Assembly (NCBI GenBank): GCA_016181305.1 | Contig: JACOZN010000010.1 | Location: 1 to 64,000 of the forward strand | DNA: 64,000 bases | Reading direction: 5' to 3' | Source of the DNA: Candidatus Woesearchaeota archaeon | GTDB lineage: Archaea > Nanobdellota > Nanobdellia > Woesearchaeales > GW2011-AR4 | Shown here: positions 26,601-36,211 of the stretch, piece by piece | How positions within the stretch are numbered: position 1 is the stretch's first letter | How the letters are laid out: every line of letters starts with the position of its first letter | Notes under the pieces: generated by a model | Databases searched by the model: none | What the model was told of the DNA's origin: nothing | The model's input: only the letters and a program-made list of their open reading frames with translations | Position numbers and translations under genes: made by a program

Positions 26601-28153
26601 CTGAATATTTTAATCCAATAATAACCATTTGCAAAATCGACGTCATCAACCGTACCATTAGCTGTTTTCCATAATTGATATTGATTTGGATCGCTAAAGT
26701 AATTTGTTATGTTATAGACTTCATAATAGTATGTTTCTCTTATGAAAGTGTAATTTGTTGTATTTAACTTAACCTGCACCAATCCATACCCAAATAAATC
26801 ATCCTTTCCAGATTGTCCTAAATCCAAGGCGTCATTCCTTAATTTTGCCCTTATCTGCTCATTTGTTAAGGATTTATTAAAAGATTTAATCAAGGCTGCA
26901 ACTCCTGCAACATGAGGGGCAGCCATGGAAGTGCCTGATGAAACAGAGTATTGATTGTTTAATGATGTTGAATTAATGTCAACTCCCGGAGCAACTAATT
27001 CCTGCTCAAAGCCATAAGACGAGAAAGAAGCAAGATTGTCATTTGAATCAACTGCTCCGACTGCTATGACTGTATCATATTTTGCAGGATATAAAATATT
27101 GTCTGTTCCTTCATTTCCCGATGCGGCAACTAAAACAATATTGTTATTGTAAGCTTCCTGCAGGACTTCCTTAAATATTTGGGAATAAGAATTGAAGCCG
27201 AAGCTCATGCTTGCAATGTCCATGCTGTTATTTATAGCCCATTCAATGCCTGCAATTGCGTTGCTTAAGTCTCCTATAGAGCCTTGCATTATCTTAACGG
27301 AATATAAGCTTACTTCTGGAGCGACTCCTACCAATCCTTCATCATTCAATAGAGCGGATATAACCCCAGCTACCGATGTGCCATGACCATTGCTGTCAAA
27401 ATAATCGTTGTCAACAAACGAAACTCCCCCAGCAACAGCCAAATCATTATGCGCTCCAATTCCAGTGTCCAAAACAGCAACTTTTACATTAGAGCCCTTG
27501 CTTGAATTCCATGCAGAATCAGCCTTAATCTTCTTAATGTTAAATGGGATATTGTCACCTAAAACTTTCACCTCTTGTTCCAATTCTATAAACTCTATTT
27601 CATTGTCTTCAATCAAATCTTCTATGTCTTCTGCTTCGCCTCTTATCTTAGTTACTTTAAATTTTTCAATTTTCTTCTCTAAAGTAACATTAACCAATTC
27701 ATTCTCATCTATTGAATCCTTGAATTTAATTATATAATTCTTGATTTCTTTTTTGTCTTTAATATTTTTGAGATATTTTTCAGTTTCGTTATTCAGCTTG
27801 TTTTTATTTAACTCGACTATTTTTGTTAAATTTTTTATTGGTATTTCTGGCAATGTTATGTTTGTTGTTTTATTTAATGTTAAGTTGATGCTTTGGTTCG
27901 TAGTTAAATTATCTATCAGTAAGCTTAAATTAGTGCTTTGGTTTATAGAAATATTTTCTGTTGGAATAGTTAAATTTGCTGTTTCATTTATTGTTGTTTG
28001 ATTTAAATTAATTGATTCATTTAAATTTATAAAACTGGAATTATCCGTAGAATTAAGCACCTGTGCACTTACAAAAACAACAGCGCCAAAGAGCAAGGCA
28101 AGTAATGCAACCAAACTCAACTCGCCATTTTTGTTTTTTGACACTTTTGGCAC
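23639..28153 (-). CDS. Large surface subtilisin-like (S8) protease with sequon-rich N-terminus and C-terminal alpha/beta-hydrolase-like domain
   Basis: S8 motifs VAVLDTGIG, NGHGTSVAGV, SGTSMAAPHVAG; C-terminal VVLARGLWSNLLTWESFGKEL and DYAGFSNGCRVALDSL (GxSxG). Confidence 0.85.
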   Translation of the reverse strand: MPKVSKNKNGELSLVALLALLFGAVVFVSAQVLNSTDNSSFINLNESINLNQTTINETANLTIPTENISINQSTNLSLLIDNLTTNQSINLTLNKTTNITLPEIPIKNLTKIVELNKNKLNNETEKYLKNIKDKKEIKNYIIKFKDSIDENELVNVTLEKKIEKFKVTKIRGEAEDIEDLIEDNEIEFIELEQEVKVLGDNIPFNIKKIKADSAWNSSKGSNVKVAVLDTGIGAHNDLAVAGGVSFVDNDYFDSNGHGTSVAGVISALLNDEGLVGVAPEVSLYSVKIMQGSIGDLSNAIAGIEWAINNSMDIASMSFGFNSYSQIFKEVLQEAYNNNIVLVAASGNEGTDNILYPAKYDTVIAVGAVDSNDNLASFSSYGFEQELVAPGVDINSTSLNNQYSVSSGTSMAAPHVAGVAALIKSFNKSLTNEQIRAKLRNDALDLGQSGKDDLFGYGLVQVKLNTTNYTFIRETYYYEVYNITNYFSDPNQYQLWKTANGTVDDVDFANGYYWIKIFRDGNQYKYLYKISENQTIKLLSASAVLHDDFSLDGSTTTDGKVWLNGVLKVHNYDQQAGLDAECFDYDSDLSGVPDFDECRYKNATAKTDCATFSSSFGTTSSYRAFYQVCNEGGSGDVCQEGGIGINHSIANTSQQLFPRYAEVVSYHYCASAQDQIATSDSPSYYVFDIKRSICEGALAYQIQGRGSITGNPPTDDWVNYANPSCSSGTRCNPDLTGQIVSFKNQVVPNPCVSLCSGSIYAVSVDSKGKPRENDIIKVNNLQNGTTNNNGEHKINFTNAACGLKYNISAYCSHNASKLCTPSQKQSSLDFQNDNDTIIFDCNICVNSSDLFISLSDIKVRQVNGNIYGINVTIHTENINSNVNVTIRGQNKNTGLTERENSSIVPVSNTNTTAEIVVNLDTTNVDYLNIYVDPNNQISEPKTNNYVLRPFIRNPVKAYLEVKTGYDKADQAIESYLELFIDKQPSLSSNYLNIIVGKNGDTFKDKVNPYTSKTIGRMQNPYFFDGKSIKYNNAYIGYTPYIGIAGGFWNKDDFNRRYVVAYGKEIEGDIAAVKKLVSAQSLFLTEGSSSFDERTIILDNFDVTGISVMDLFHSIENKPFYNQRGSNNFKAVVERILNDNNFEIAIKTVKTTDGTSYGQNTTLRLKNVNTDYSANFKDAIVKNAKPVVLARGLWSNLLTWESFGKELSSDPENARDTWLIELTGGPTQDCDTCPNYKYEDLVDYYWTALIAGVEKYSGQNKLDYAGFSNGCRVALDSLKNWSAGKNNAGYYFDTTTGSYQLMDLASTPVDTFVGVGCPGAFINESLYSKCWGKYANQLRQKLISKNHISPNDVGKALLEVSSSTDLECKTAAGILSLSDGAISYNLADKYLNFIESNSDNQLGNNINVNRFVLIRGTTPIPYGNIFGIPSIYFTKTDLVVTKEDEDAIYSNVNSNQKFYYLSIGAHAAPVSLLSLADSFITKSIITDLVNGKNRTSYEFLLLNKTG

Positions 28154-28173
28154 CTCTTTTGAATCACCTCCAG

Positions 28174-29631
28174 CTACTTAGTTGCATTAATCATTAATTC
28201 TATAGTCTTAGTTATGTTTGTGCTTGTTATGTTTGACATCTCTAAAATATATAGCACAGGAGTCAGATTAAACATATTCACATGCTGCTCTCCTTTAGTT
28301 ACATAGTTAAATGCCCATGCTTTACTGCCTTTCTTTGCCATTCTATCGAAAGTTCCTTTAGTTTGCCCATTTGATAGATTTCTGGCATAAATCTGCACTT
28401 CTGTGTAGTTAGTGTAGCCACTTAATAAGGCATTTTGAATGCCAGCACCTATTGCTGAATCTCCGCTTGTCTCTAACCCCATTATTGTTAAACTTAAAGG
28501 ACCGCTTGTGCTTTTCCCAGATTCATTCATGTTTCCAGAAGAGTCTTTGCAGCTTAGATAAGCTATAGAATCCTCATAAACCATCTCGTCTTCCGGTTTT
28601 AAATCGCATGCATGCTCAATTGTGCCTTCTCCTGACGTGCAATTCCTCAAGCTACCTATTTGGGTATAGTTCAAGCTGCTAGTTGCTATAGCACAATATG
28701 CAGCTTCGCTTGTATTAAAGTAAAGCGTTGGCGTTGTATCGCTAGTGCTGCAAGGATTTGAGGGATTTGTATTCCAGTTTGTGCATGAAGAGCCTTGATC
28801 GCTATAATTTGTTATAGTAGGTGGTGTTGTGTCTGGGGTTATAGTCACATTTAAGCAATTACTTCCATTATACATGCACATTACATCAGTATCTACTGCA
28901 CAGCTTCTGCTTAATATAACAACATCAGAAAAGTTTAGGTTTTTACCGCCTCCTACATGCGAACCTGATTGGTATTGGACATTAATATGGAATAAACAAG
29001 GTGGCAAGTCAGCGACTGTGATAGTAGTAGCTGCTAATAATACCCCATCTCGCAAGTAGCTTAAATTTGTTCCTCTTAAATTTAAGGTGTGGTGATGCCA
29101 TCCGCCACTAAAGGTATTATTTCCATTAAAAATTTTATCGGCTGTGTTATATTGCAGATTAATATATCCATTTGGTGACTCGCTATGAATTCCCCAATGA
29201 GGTCTTCCTGCTGAATTATCTTTGTCTATACAATTAAACAGCCATTGCTCACTTGGCGCTTCTGCTGCAAAATCAACATCATGCTGAACCCATCCCATAA
29301 CGCAAAAATCCCCCGCAAAACCATAGTCATTAGAATTATTTTGCGACGTCATATATTGATTTGTATGGTCTAAGAAAGCAAATGAGCCATTTGGCGTTGT
29401 ATAAGAGTCTGGAACTGCATATTTAATGTTTGTCCCAGTAATGGTTAAAGATTTTTTAAGCGATGAATAATCAATTTGACTGCCACCTGTTGCATTCATT
29501 CTAAACCATCCCGTAAGATTGCTTTGATTCATATTAGGGACTGCTGATTGATTATTCAAACCAAGAGCATTAACATCGAAAATAAAAAGTATGAAGAACA
29601 ATGCCAAAACCAAAATAATTACCTTTCTCAT
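28174..29631 (-). CDS. Secreted LamG/concanavalin-like domain protein
   Basis: Signal peptide; FAGDFCVMGWVQHD...WHHHTLNLRGTNLSYLRDG resembles LamG. Confidence 0.6.
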   Translation of the reverse strand: MRKVIILVLALFFILFIFDVNALGLNNQSAVPNMNQSNLTGWFRMNATGGSQIDYSSLKKSLTITGTNIKYAVPDSYTTPNGSFAFLDHTNQYMTSQNNSNDYGFAGDFCVMGWVQHDVDFAAEAPSEQWLFNCIDKDNSAGRPHWGIHSESPNGYINLQYNTADKIFNGNNTFSGGWHHHTLNLRGTNLSYLRDGVLLAATTITVADLPPCLFHINVQYQSGSHVGGGKNLNFSDVVILSRSCAVDTDVMCMYNGSNCLNVTITPDTTPPTITNYSDQGSSCTNWNTNPSNPCSTSDTTPTLYFNTSEAAYCAIATSSLNYTQIGSLRNCTSGEGTIEHACDLKPEDEMVYEDSIAYLSCKDSSGNMNESGKSTSGPLSLTIMGLETSGDSAIGAGIQNALLSGYTNYTEVQIYARNLSNGQTKGTFDRMAKKGSKAWAFNYVTKGEQHVNMFNLTPVLYILEMSNITSTNITKTIELMINATK

Positions 29632-30266
29632 TTTCCCACCTCCATCAGAGCCAATTTGCTTAGGTAGAAAGTAGGATCTTCCTCAACAAAGTCTTCTCTG
29701 GAATTCTTATAGAAAACCCTTACTTTATTATCACAAATTTCAAATTTCTGGCAGCTTTTCCCGCCTTTGCAGTCAGTAAACTGCCCTTTAAATGCGCCAT
29801 CCTCATTGGAGACGCAGGTTACAATCAGGCAATTGTTTTCAGTATTTTGTATGCAGGCTCCCCATTGAGAAAAATCGATTTCTTTTTTCTCGACTACAGC
29901 GCCTTTATTGATTGAAACAATAAACTTATCATGAGGCTTGCATTCTGTTAAGTTCCTTGCAAAAGTAATTTCACCTGTTTTGCATTGAAAATTCCAAGTT
30001 GATTGCTGCGGAGAGCAAGCTGTATTTGACCCAGAGGTGTTCAAGCACAGCGTATAGTTGTTGTAATAGGTGCAGTCTCCGTATAATGGCTGAATTTCAT
30101 CATAAAAGCTTGTAGTGCATGTTTCTTGCTGTTCAATGCTTATTGTTGGAGTTGCTTGGCTTGTTTTGCTTACTACACTGGTTATTGGGCTTATCTGGCT
30201 TAATGCAGTTGCCATCAGCAAAACAACTATCACGAACATTAACACAAATAGATTTATTTTTTTCAT
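29628..30266 (-). CDS. Secreted Cys-containing hypothetical protein
   Basis: Signal peptide MKKINLFVLMFVIVVLLMATAL; overlaps the start of the next gene by 4 nt. Confidence 0.5.
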   Translation of the reverse strand: MKKINLFVLMFVIVVLLMATALSQISPITSVVSKTSQATPTISIEQQETCTTSFYDEIQPLYGDCTYYNNYTLCLNTSGSNTACSPQQSTWNFQCKTGEITFARNLTECKPHDKFIVSINKGAVVEKKEIDFSQWGACIQNTENNCLIVTCVSNEDGAFKGQFTDCKGGKSCQKFEICDNKVRVFYKNSREDFVEEDPTFYLSKLALMEVGK

Positions 30267-30468
30267 AGAAAACCACCTCTGGCTTTGATTATAAATTGAA
30301 CAAGATTATTGGGCATATCAAAATTTAGAGAAAATAGCCTATTCAGTATTTCCCTTTTTTTAATGACTAACCACCCTGAAGAACTGCCCTAATCTTGACT
30401 TATTTAAACTTTCCTATTTATTCTCCTATCTGTAGATAATTTTAAATACCTTCTTCATAATCCAGAGC

Positions 30469-31944
30469 ATGGAAATGACACAGCAAAAAGGATTTCCGGT
30501 AACAGACGCTTATGACTCGATGTTCGGAAGCGAGGCTAAGGAAGAGGAGCATTTTTTGCCGCATATACTTCCATTGAGCCTGAACAAGCAGCTAATCCAT
30601 TCAGTGATGGAAAAGGCAGGCAAGGGGAAAAAATGGGTGCTTGCCTTTGTCATAGGGACAAAGCCATGCTTCTACAAATTCTATGGCTCGATTGTGGCTG
30701 CGAACAAGGCAGGAATACCAAATTTCATAATCAACTCCAACCAGCATTATGATGATGTGCTTACAAGGGGCTTGACAGAATTCAATCTGCAGAATCATGT
30801 TGCATGCAACCTTGCAATAAGGGGCGACCTGGCGCAAAAGTCCGCTGAATTGATGATGAAGGTAAGCTGGCTTGCAAGGCACCTGAAAAAAAACTGGCCT
30901 GGGGTTACAGTTGTGCCTGTTGTTTTGGGCGACACGATAATGACTGCGATTGTGCCTGCTGCATGGATGTTCTCAAGGGTTGAAAAAGCAATACAGGTTG
31001 AAGCAGGGCTGAGGTCAATGGCTCCTGAAGTCATGAAGCGCTACAAAAATGTCGACATTCAGACTTTTATAGACCAGCAGTTTTACGGCAAGTGGCTTTT
31101 GCTGAGGAACGAGCCTTTCCCCGAGCAGTGGGATACCTACACTTCTGCTGCAGGCTCTGAATTTTTATTTGCGCCTGTAAGCCTCAACAGGGAGCATTTA
31201 ATCAGGGAAGGCTATCCTGAAAGCAGCATATGGGTTGTCGGGGGAGTTGTAGTGGATGCGCTTGAGCTGAAAAGAAAGGAAAAAGCAGAGAAAAGCGTTT
31301 TTGATGTTTTTCCGCAGCTTGAAAAGGGAAAATGGATTAGGGTGGATATACACCGAAGGGAAAATCTGACTCCGACAAGGTTCAAAGCCATAATAGGCGC
31401 TGTGCAGGAGCTTGTAAAAAAGGGCTATAATGTGAATTTCATAGAGATGAGCGCCACAAGAAACGCCCTTGACTACTACAAGATGAGGGATTTGATAAAC
31501 AGGCTGAAAAAGCAAAAAAATTTCCTGCATACAAACGTGTGGCCCGAGTACTCAAATGTTGTGGAGTTTTTCGAGTCAAAAAACTGCATGGCTGCATTGA
31601 CAGACTCTGGCGGCGTGCAGGAGGAGCTTAACCTGATTGGGAAACCGTGCCTAACATGCAGGATAAGCACAGACAGGCCTGAGACGGTGTTTGATACCAA
31701 AAGCAACATTCTTGTCCCGCCAATAAGCAGCGATTACATATTGAAGCTGATAACCCACATAGCAAAAGATGAAAGCTTGCTCAAGAAAATGGCAAATGCG
31801 AAAAGGCTTTACGGCTCCAATGTGGGCGGCAAGATAATGCTCGTTCTCTCAAAGCTGATGGCGAAAGGGGAAAGGCCTTTCAAATGGTCGCATGAGGCGC
31901 TGGGGTTATGGAAAGAAAAGGACAAGGGTGTGGAATATCTCTAA
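30469..31944 (+). CDS. Divergent UDP-N-acetylglucosamine 2-epimerase family protein
   Basis: VIGTKPCFYKF, VEAGLRS, VDIHRRENLT, LTDSGGVQEELNLIGKPCLT. Confidence 0.8.
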   Translation: MEMTQQKGFPVTDAYDSMFGSEAKEEEHFLPHILPLSLNKQLIHSVMEKAGKGKKWVLAFVIGTKPCFYKFYGSIVAANKAGIPNFIINSNQHYDDVLTRGLTEFNLQNHVACNLAIRGDLAQKSAELMMKVSWLARHLKKNWPGVTVVPVVLGDTIMTAIVPAAWMFSRVEKAIQVEAGLRSMAPEVMKRYKNVDIQTFIDQQFYGKWLLLRNEPFPEQWDTYTSAAGSEFLFAPVSLNREHLIREGYPESSIWVVGGVVVDALELKRKEKAEKSVFDVFPQLEKGKWIRVDIHRRENLTPTRFKAIIGAVQELVKKGYNVNFIEMSATRNALDYYKMRDLINRLKKQKNFLHTNVWPEYSNVVEFFESKNCMAALTDSGGVQEELNLIGKPCLTCRISTDRPETVFDTKSNILVPPISSDYILKLITHIAKDESLLKKMANAKRLYGSNVGGKIMLVLSKLMAKGERPFKWSHEALGLWKEKDKGVEYL

Positions 31945-34171
31945 GCTGAAGATTTTGCTCAAAGAGCACATATACATAATAATCCTGCTTTTATTGTCAG
32001 TCTTGTTTTTTTACAGCATTTTAAGCCACAACAGGATTCTGAACAACATACATTACATCAACGACATGACATTCCTGTCTTATAATGTCAGGGACTCGGT
32101 TTTCAGCCAAAAATCGCTGCATTTGTGGACTCCTTATTTTTACTCAGGGCAGCCTTTGATGGCTATACCGGAGAGCTATCTTTTTGACCTGAATTTCCTG
32201 TTCATTCTGATATTCAGGAACATATACCTTGCAATGAACCTTGCAGTGATATCATATTTTTTCCTTGCCGGACTGGGGATGTACTTATTGATTATAAGCT
32301 TCAAAAAAGGCAGCAGGGCTGCTTTCATCTCTGCATTGGTTTACATGCTCAACGGCTTCATGCATTCCTTTATAATTTCAGGGCATTTGAATATTCTTGA
32401 AAGCTATGCGCTCATCCCATTTGTATTTTTGTTTGTGTACAGGGCCGTCAAAAACGAGAAATGGCTTTCAGACTCCATAATAGCAGGATTGTTTTTTGCC
32501 ATGATGGTTCTTGCAGGAGGCATAATATTTTTTATTTACACCGGGTTTTTGATAGGAATTTTTTTGGCTTTCAGCATTGTAGGGAGAGGCTTCCTGAAAA
32601 GGCTGCTGAAGGTTTTTTTAATCGGGAGCGTGCTGCTGCTGGCATTGGTCGGGTTTGCCGCAATAAAATTGCTGCCGGCTTTGGAATTCGAAGGCATTTC
32701 AAACAGGAACGCCGGAGTTTCATACACGGAATACCTGGGCTATCCGGTCAAATTAGCTGACTCATGGCATGTGTTTGTCTCAAATATAGGCTTTGACGGG
32801 CTTTCAGGGGCGTTGGGGATTGCCGCGTTTATTCTGCTGGCTATGGGCATTTTTTCATATAGGAGCAAAAACGTCATTTTCTTCCTTATTGTGGTTGCTG
32901 TTTCCATAATGCTTGCCTCAGGCTCTTTTTTGGCTGAAATGTTCTACAACTATGTCCCCGGGTTTGGCAAGATGAGGCACATTGAAAGGGCCATGGTCCT
33001 TTTTGTCTTTTCAGCGTCAGTGCTTGCTGCATATGGCTTTGAGAATTTGAACACCAAATTAAGCAAAATTAAATTCAAGAATGCAGCTTATCTCTTTGTT
33101 GTCGCTTTAATAATTATCGAGCTTATTTCACTGCACAAAATGCCTTCTTCTGTCAAGGTTATAGACGCAAAAGACATCCCAATATTGGCGCATATAAGCA
33201 AGGACAAGGATTTCTACAGGACAATTAACATGGGGCTAAAGGAGATTATCGGCGCCGCAGGCTACAACTATAATGCGCAGCTTGGAATACCTGAAGCCAA
33301 GGGCGGCGGAGGCATATGGGTCAACGATTATGCCAGCTATCTGGCAGTTGCGCATCAGTACGCGCCGAGCAAGCTTTTGGGCATCTTGAACGTGAAATAC
33401 GCGATATCCGACAGGGAGCTTGACATTCCGAACTTCAAGCCTGCCGGGAAGTTTGCAGAATGCAGGGAATGCGCTGTGTGGAACGCATTCGGGCCTTACC
33501 TTTACGAGAACCTTGAATTATTGCCGAGGGCTTATTTTGTTGAGAACGCGATTTTGGTTGTCGGCAACAAGGATGCCTCAAGGCAGCTGATTTACTCCTT
33601 AATGCTTGACGGCAAATTCAACCCGAAAAATACTGCTGCAATGCAGGGAAAGGAAAGGATTGAAGGCTATGAAATTAATTTCTTAAAAAATTTTGATGTT
33701 GTTATATTAGCGCCGGGCTCTGTAAGCCAGGAAAGCGTTCCCATTCTCAGGGAGTATGCCCAAAATGGCGGCATTCTGCTGCCTGACATCTTAAGCGGAA
33801 AGAATGCTGTGTCGAGCGAGGAACTGGAAAATGCATTAAGCAAGCTGAAGGGAGGCTATGCAGAAGCCAAGATAACAAAATACTCAAACAATGAAGTAGA
33901 GGTTGATGCAAAAGGCAGGGGCTTCCTTGTATTAAGCGAGGTTTTTGCCCATTACCCCGGATGGAAGGCATTTGCAAATGGAAAGGAAATCGGGCTTTTG
34001 AAGGCGGATAATGCAATAACGGCTGTACTTCTCAACAATTATGATAGTATCATCTTCAAGTACAATCCAAAGTCTTTTAAGCTGGGAAAAGCCATCACTG
34101 CTGCAACAATAATCATTGTGCTGATTTATTTTATAGCAGCATTCTACCTAAAAAGGAAAAATGGACGATAA
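31928..34171 (+). CDS. Polytopic membrane protein, YfhO-like / GT-C
   Basis: ~12 TM helices plus a C-terminal soluble domain; LVLSEVFAHYPGWKAFANGKE near the C-terminus; GTG start near 31928 likely. Confidence 0.6.
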   Translation: MWNISKLKILLKEHIYIIILLLLSVLFFYSILSHNRILNNIHYINDMTFLSYNVRDSVFSQKSLHLWTPYFYSGQPLMAIPESYLFDLNFLFILIFRNIYLAMNLAVISYFFLAGLGMYLLIISFKKGSRAAFISALVYMLNGFMHSFIISGHLNILESYALIPFVFLFVYRAVKNEKWLSDSIIAGLFFAMMVLAGGIIFFIYTGFLIGIFLAFSIVGRGFLKRLLKVFLIGSVLLLALVGFAAIKLLPALEFEGISNRNAGVSYTEYLGYPVKLADSWHVFVSNIGFDGLSGALGIAAFILLAMGIFSYRSKNVIFFLIVVAVSIMLASGSFLAEMFYNYVPGFGKMRHIERAMVLFVFSASVLAAYGFENLNTKLSKIKFKNAAYLFVVALIIIELISLHKMPSSVKVIDAKDIPILAHISKDKDFYRTINMGLKEIIGAAGYNYNAQLGIPEAKGGGGIWVNDYASYLAVAHQYAPSKLLGILNVKYAISDRELDIPNFKPAGKFAECRECAVWNAFGPYLYENLELLPRAYFVENAILVVGNKDASRQLIYSLMLDGKFNPKNTAAMQGKERIEGYEINFLKNFDVVILAPGSVSQESVPILREYAQNGGILLPDILSGKNAVSSEELENALSKLKGGYAEAKITKYSNNEVEVDAKGRGFLVLSEVFAHYPGWKAFANGKEIGLLKADNAITAVLLNNYDSIIFKYNPKSFKLGKAITAATIIIVLIYFIAAFYLKRKNGR

Positions 34172-36140
34172 AAAATATGAGAGGATTGAAGCTATCGCAT
34201 TTGCGCTTGCACTCATTCCATTATTGGTTTATTCTGTCCATGTTACCGACTGGAAAAGCTCGTATCGCGAGATGTGGTATGTGTGCCTTGACTACATGGG
34301 GCAGGGCGCTTTGTACGGCGGGCAGCCGTTCTGCGAGCAGGGCGGTCCTTTTTTGTACCTGCCTCAGCTTATTTTCAAGAAGCTCTTTGGGAATTTCCAG
34401 ATTTTGACTGGTATAATGATTACAGCCCTGTATATAGCTGCTTTCTTTTTAATGACTAGGGTTTCAAAAAAAGAAACCGGAAAGCCAAACTACGCTTTTA
34501 TCGGGCTGCTTGTGCTGGCATGGCTTTACCCATGGAGCAGCTCCTACAACTACCCGTTTGGCGGCATGATTCTGTTTTTCGGATTTTATATTTTGTATTA
34601 TTCTGCCCTTAGATTTAAGGAGGTAACTGCAGGAATCCTGTTCGCAATTGCCGTTTATGTCAATATCGCAATGCTGATGCCCATACTGATAATAGCTGCG
34701 TTCTATGCGTTCAGAGTTGGCTTGGTAAAAATTGAAAGGAACGAATCAAAGAGCTTCAAAGTGTCAATAAGGTACAAAAAAATAGCCAATATTTTCATAA
34801 TATTCATTCCTGTTCTGCTGTTTTCAATCCTGTTCAGGCTGATGTATCCCAATATATTCAAGTACATAATATTCGCGCATCTTGAGGAGCCCGTACTTAC
34901 ATTCTGGCAGGCATTAAAGGACATGGTTCCTTTTGGATATGTAAACCAGTCTGTTTTCATAGTATATGTTGTGCTGGCTTTCTGCTTTCTTTTGTTCATC
35001 AGGACATTCAGCGTGATTCCTGTGCTTGGCGCACTTGAATTCTGGGTGCTGCTGAACGACCACCAGCATTTTGGCGGCCTGTATTTCGGCAGAAACCACT
35101 TCCTGACTTTCCTGTTTATTATACTTACTTTTGCAATACTCAAGGAGAAGGTGAAAAGGGCATCTTTTGAAAGAATTGCATTGTATTGCGGGCTGTTTCT
35201 TGTCATTGTGTATCCTGCGATAGTTCCACTGCCTTTTGCGCATGATTTCATAGGCAAAAAGCTTGATACCGGGATTTCAAACTTCCAGAAAGAGGTCGGA
35301 TATGGAATTAATTTTGTGCCAAAGCAGGATGGCAATATTCTTGCAGAGTATCCCGAGCTGCTTACAGGCTATGATTTTGATTTTGACATGGAAAGGCTTG
35401 ATGTTGCATCTGACACTGAATACAGGATAAACATAGACGAGTTTTCAGGGCCGAGGCTGGCAAAACTGGGCGTTACAAATTTAACAGGCTGGAGCGCCCT
35501 GAAGCTTGACGAAGCCAAGGCAAAGGCAAATGAGGAAAGGCTTGCTGAAATAAGAAGCCTGATGCATGTCAAGAACTACAGCATGATTGCCATTGGCCCA
35601 AGGTCAGGCGCCACTTTGATTGCACAGGCATTTGAGGGCATGCCTCCTGAGTTCAAGGGGCAGTACTGCAAATTGATTGCGCCCAATATGGAGCATCTGC
35701 CTGTAACAAGCATACATATTGCGACGATATACCTAAAAGACATAAAAGACTGCCAGACAACATTTGTCAGAATGGTTGACTACTATGGCAGGATATTTGA
35801 CAGGATATGCAAAAAAAGCAGGTTTGCAGCCAATAATGTTGTCAATATAATCTTAGGGGCTGTCGGAAGGCAGAAAAATTGCGATAAAGGGGGCAATTTT
35901 GTCGATAATTTTAACCACATTGCTTTCTTTCCCGAGCATCTGGCTTTTATTTTTGGAGCAATGGCTTTGTTTTTGATTTTGTACATTCCTGCCCTTAAGA
36001 AGCACAATAAATTCACCAAAAAATCGCGCATGATTTATTATATTATTATCATTGCGATGGTTGCTATTGCGGCTTATCTCGTGATGAAGTCATACTCTGA
36101 TTACAGGGAGTTTTTGGGGATTGTGGGGAGCGTGAGGTGA
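34161..36140 (+). CDS. Polytopic membrane glycosyltransferase-like protein
   Basis: Multiple TM helices with a large extracytoplasmic C-terminal domain. Confidence 0.5.
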   Translation: MDDKKYERIEAIAFALALIPLLVYSVHVTDWKSSYREMWYVCLDYMGQGALYGGQPFCEQGGPFLYLPQLIFKKLFGNFQILTGIMITALYIAAFFLMTRVSKKETGKPNYAFIGLLVLAWLYPWSSSYNYPFGGMILFFGFYILYYSALRFKEVTAGILFAIAVYVNIAMLMPILIIAAFYAFRVGLVKIERNESKSFKVSIRYKKIANIFIIFIPVLLFSILFRLMYPNIFKYIIFAHLEEPVLTFWQALKDMVPFGYVNQSVFIVYVVLAFCFLLFIRTFSVIPVLGALEFWVLLNDHQHFGGLYFGRNHFLTFLFIILTFAILKEKVKRASFERIALYCGLFLVIVYPAIVPLPFAHDFIGKKLDTGISNFQKEVGYGINFVPKQDGNILAEYPELLTGYDFDFDMERLDVASDTEYRINIDEFSGPRLAKLGVTNLTGWSALKLDEAKAKANEERLAEIRSLMHVKNYSMIAIGPRSGATLIAQAFEGMPPEFKGQYCKLIAPNMEHLPVTSIHIATIYLKDIKDCQTTFVRMVDYYGRIFDRICKKSRFAANNVVNIILGAVGRQKNCDKGGNFVDNFNHIAFFPEHLAFIFGAMALFLILYIPALKKHNKFTKKSRMIYYIIIIAMVAIAAYLVMKSYSDYREFLGIVGSVR

Positions 36141-36211
36141 ATTTATCATATAGCAAAATTTAAATATTGCTCGAAAAAGCCTCACTTAATTGATTTTCAA
36201 GGGGTGCTGAA

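Noticed and set aside
34458-34476. GGTTTC-aaaaaaa-GAAACC hairpin in a membrane protein gene as another palindromic element
   Set aside because: Single 6-bp arm hairpin in a Lys-rich loop; too short and isolated to distinguish from chance.
35875-35900. AAAATTGC / GCAATTTT inverted repeat within the 34161-36140 ORF
   Set aside because: Isolated, 8-bp AT-rich arms; not clustered like the DUF192 and aglB examples.
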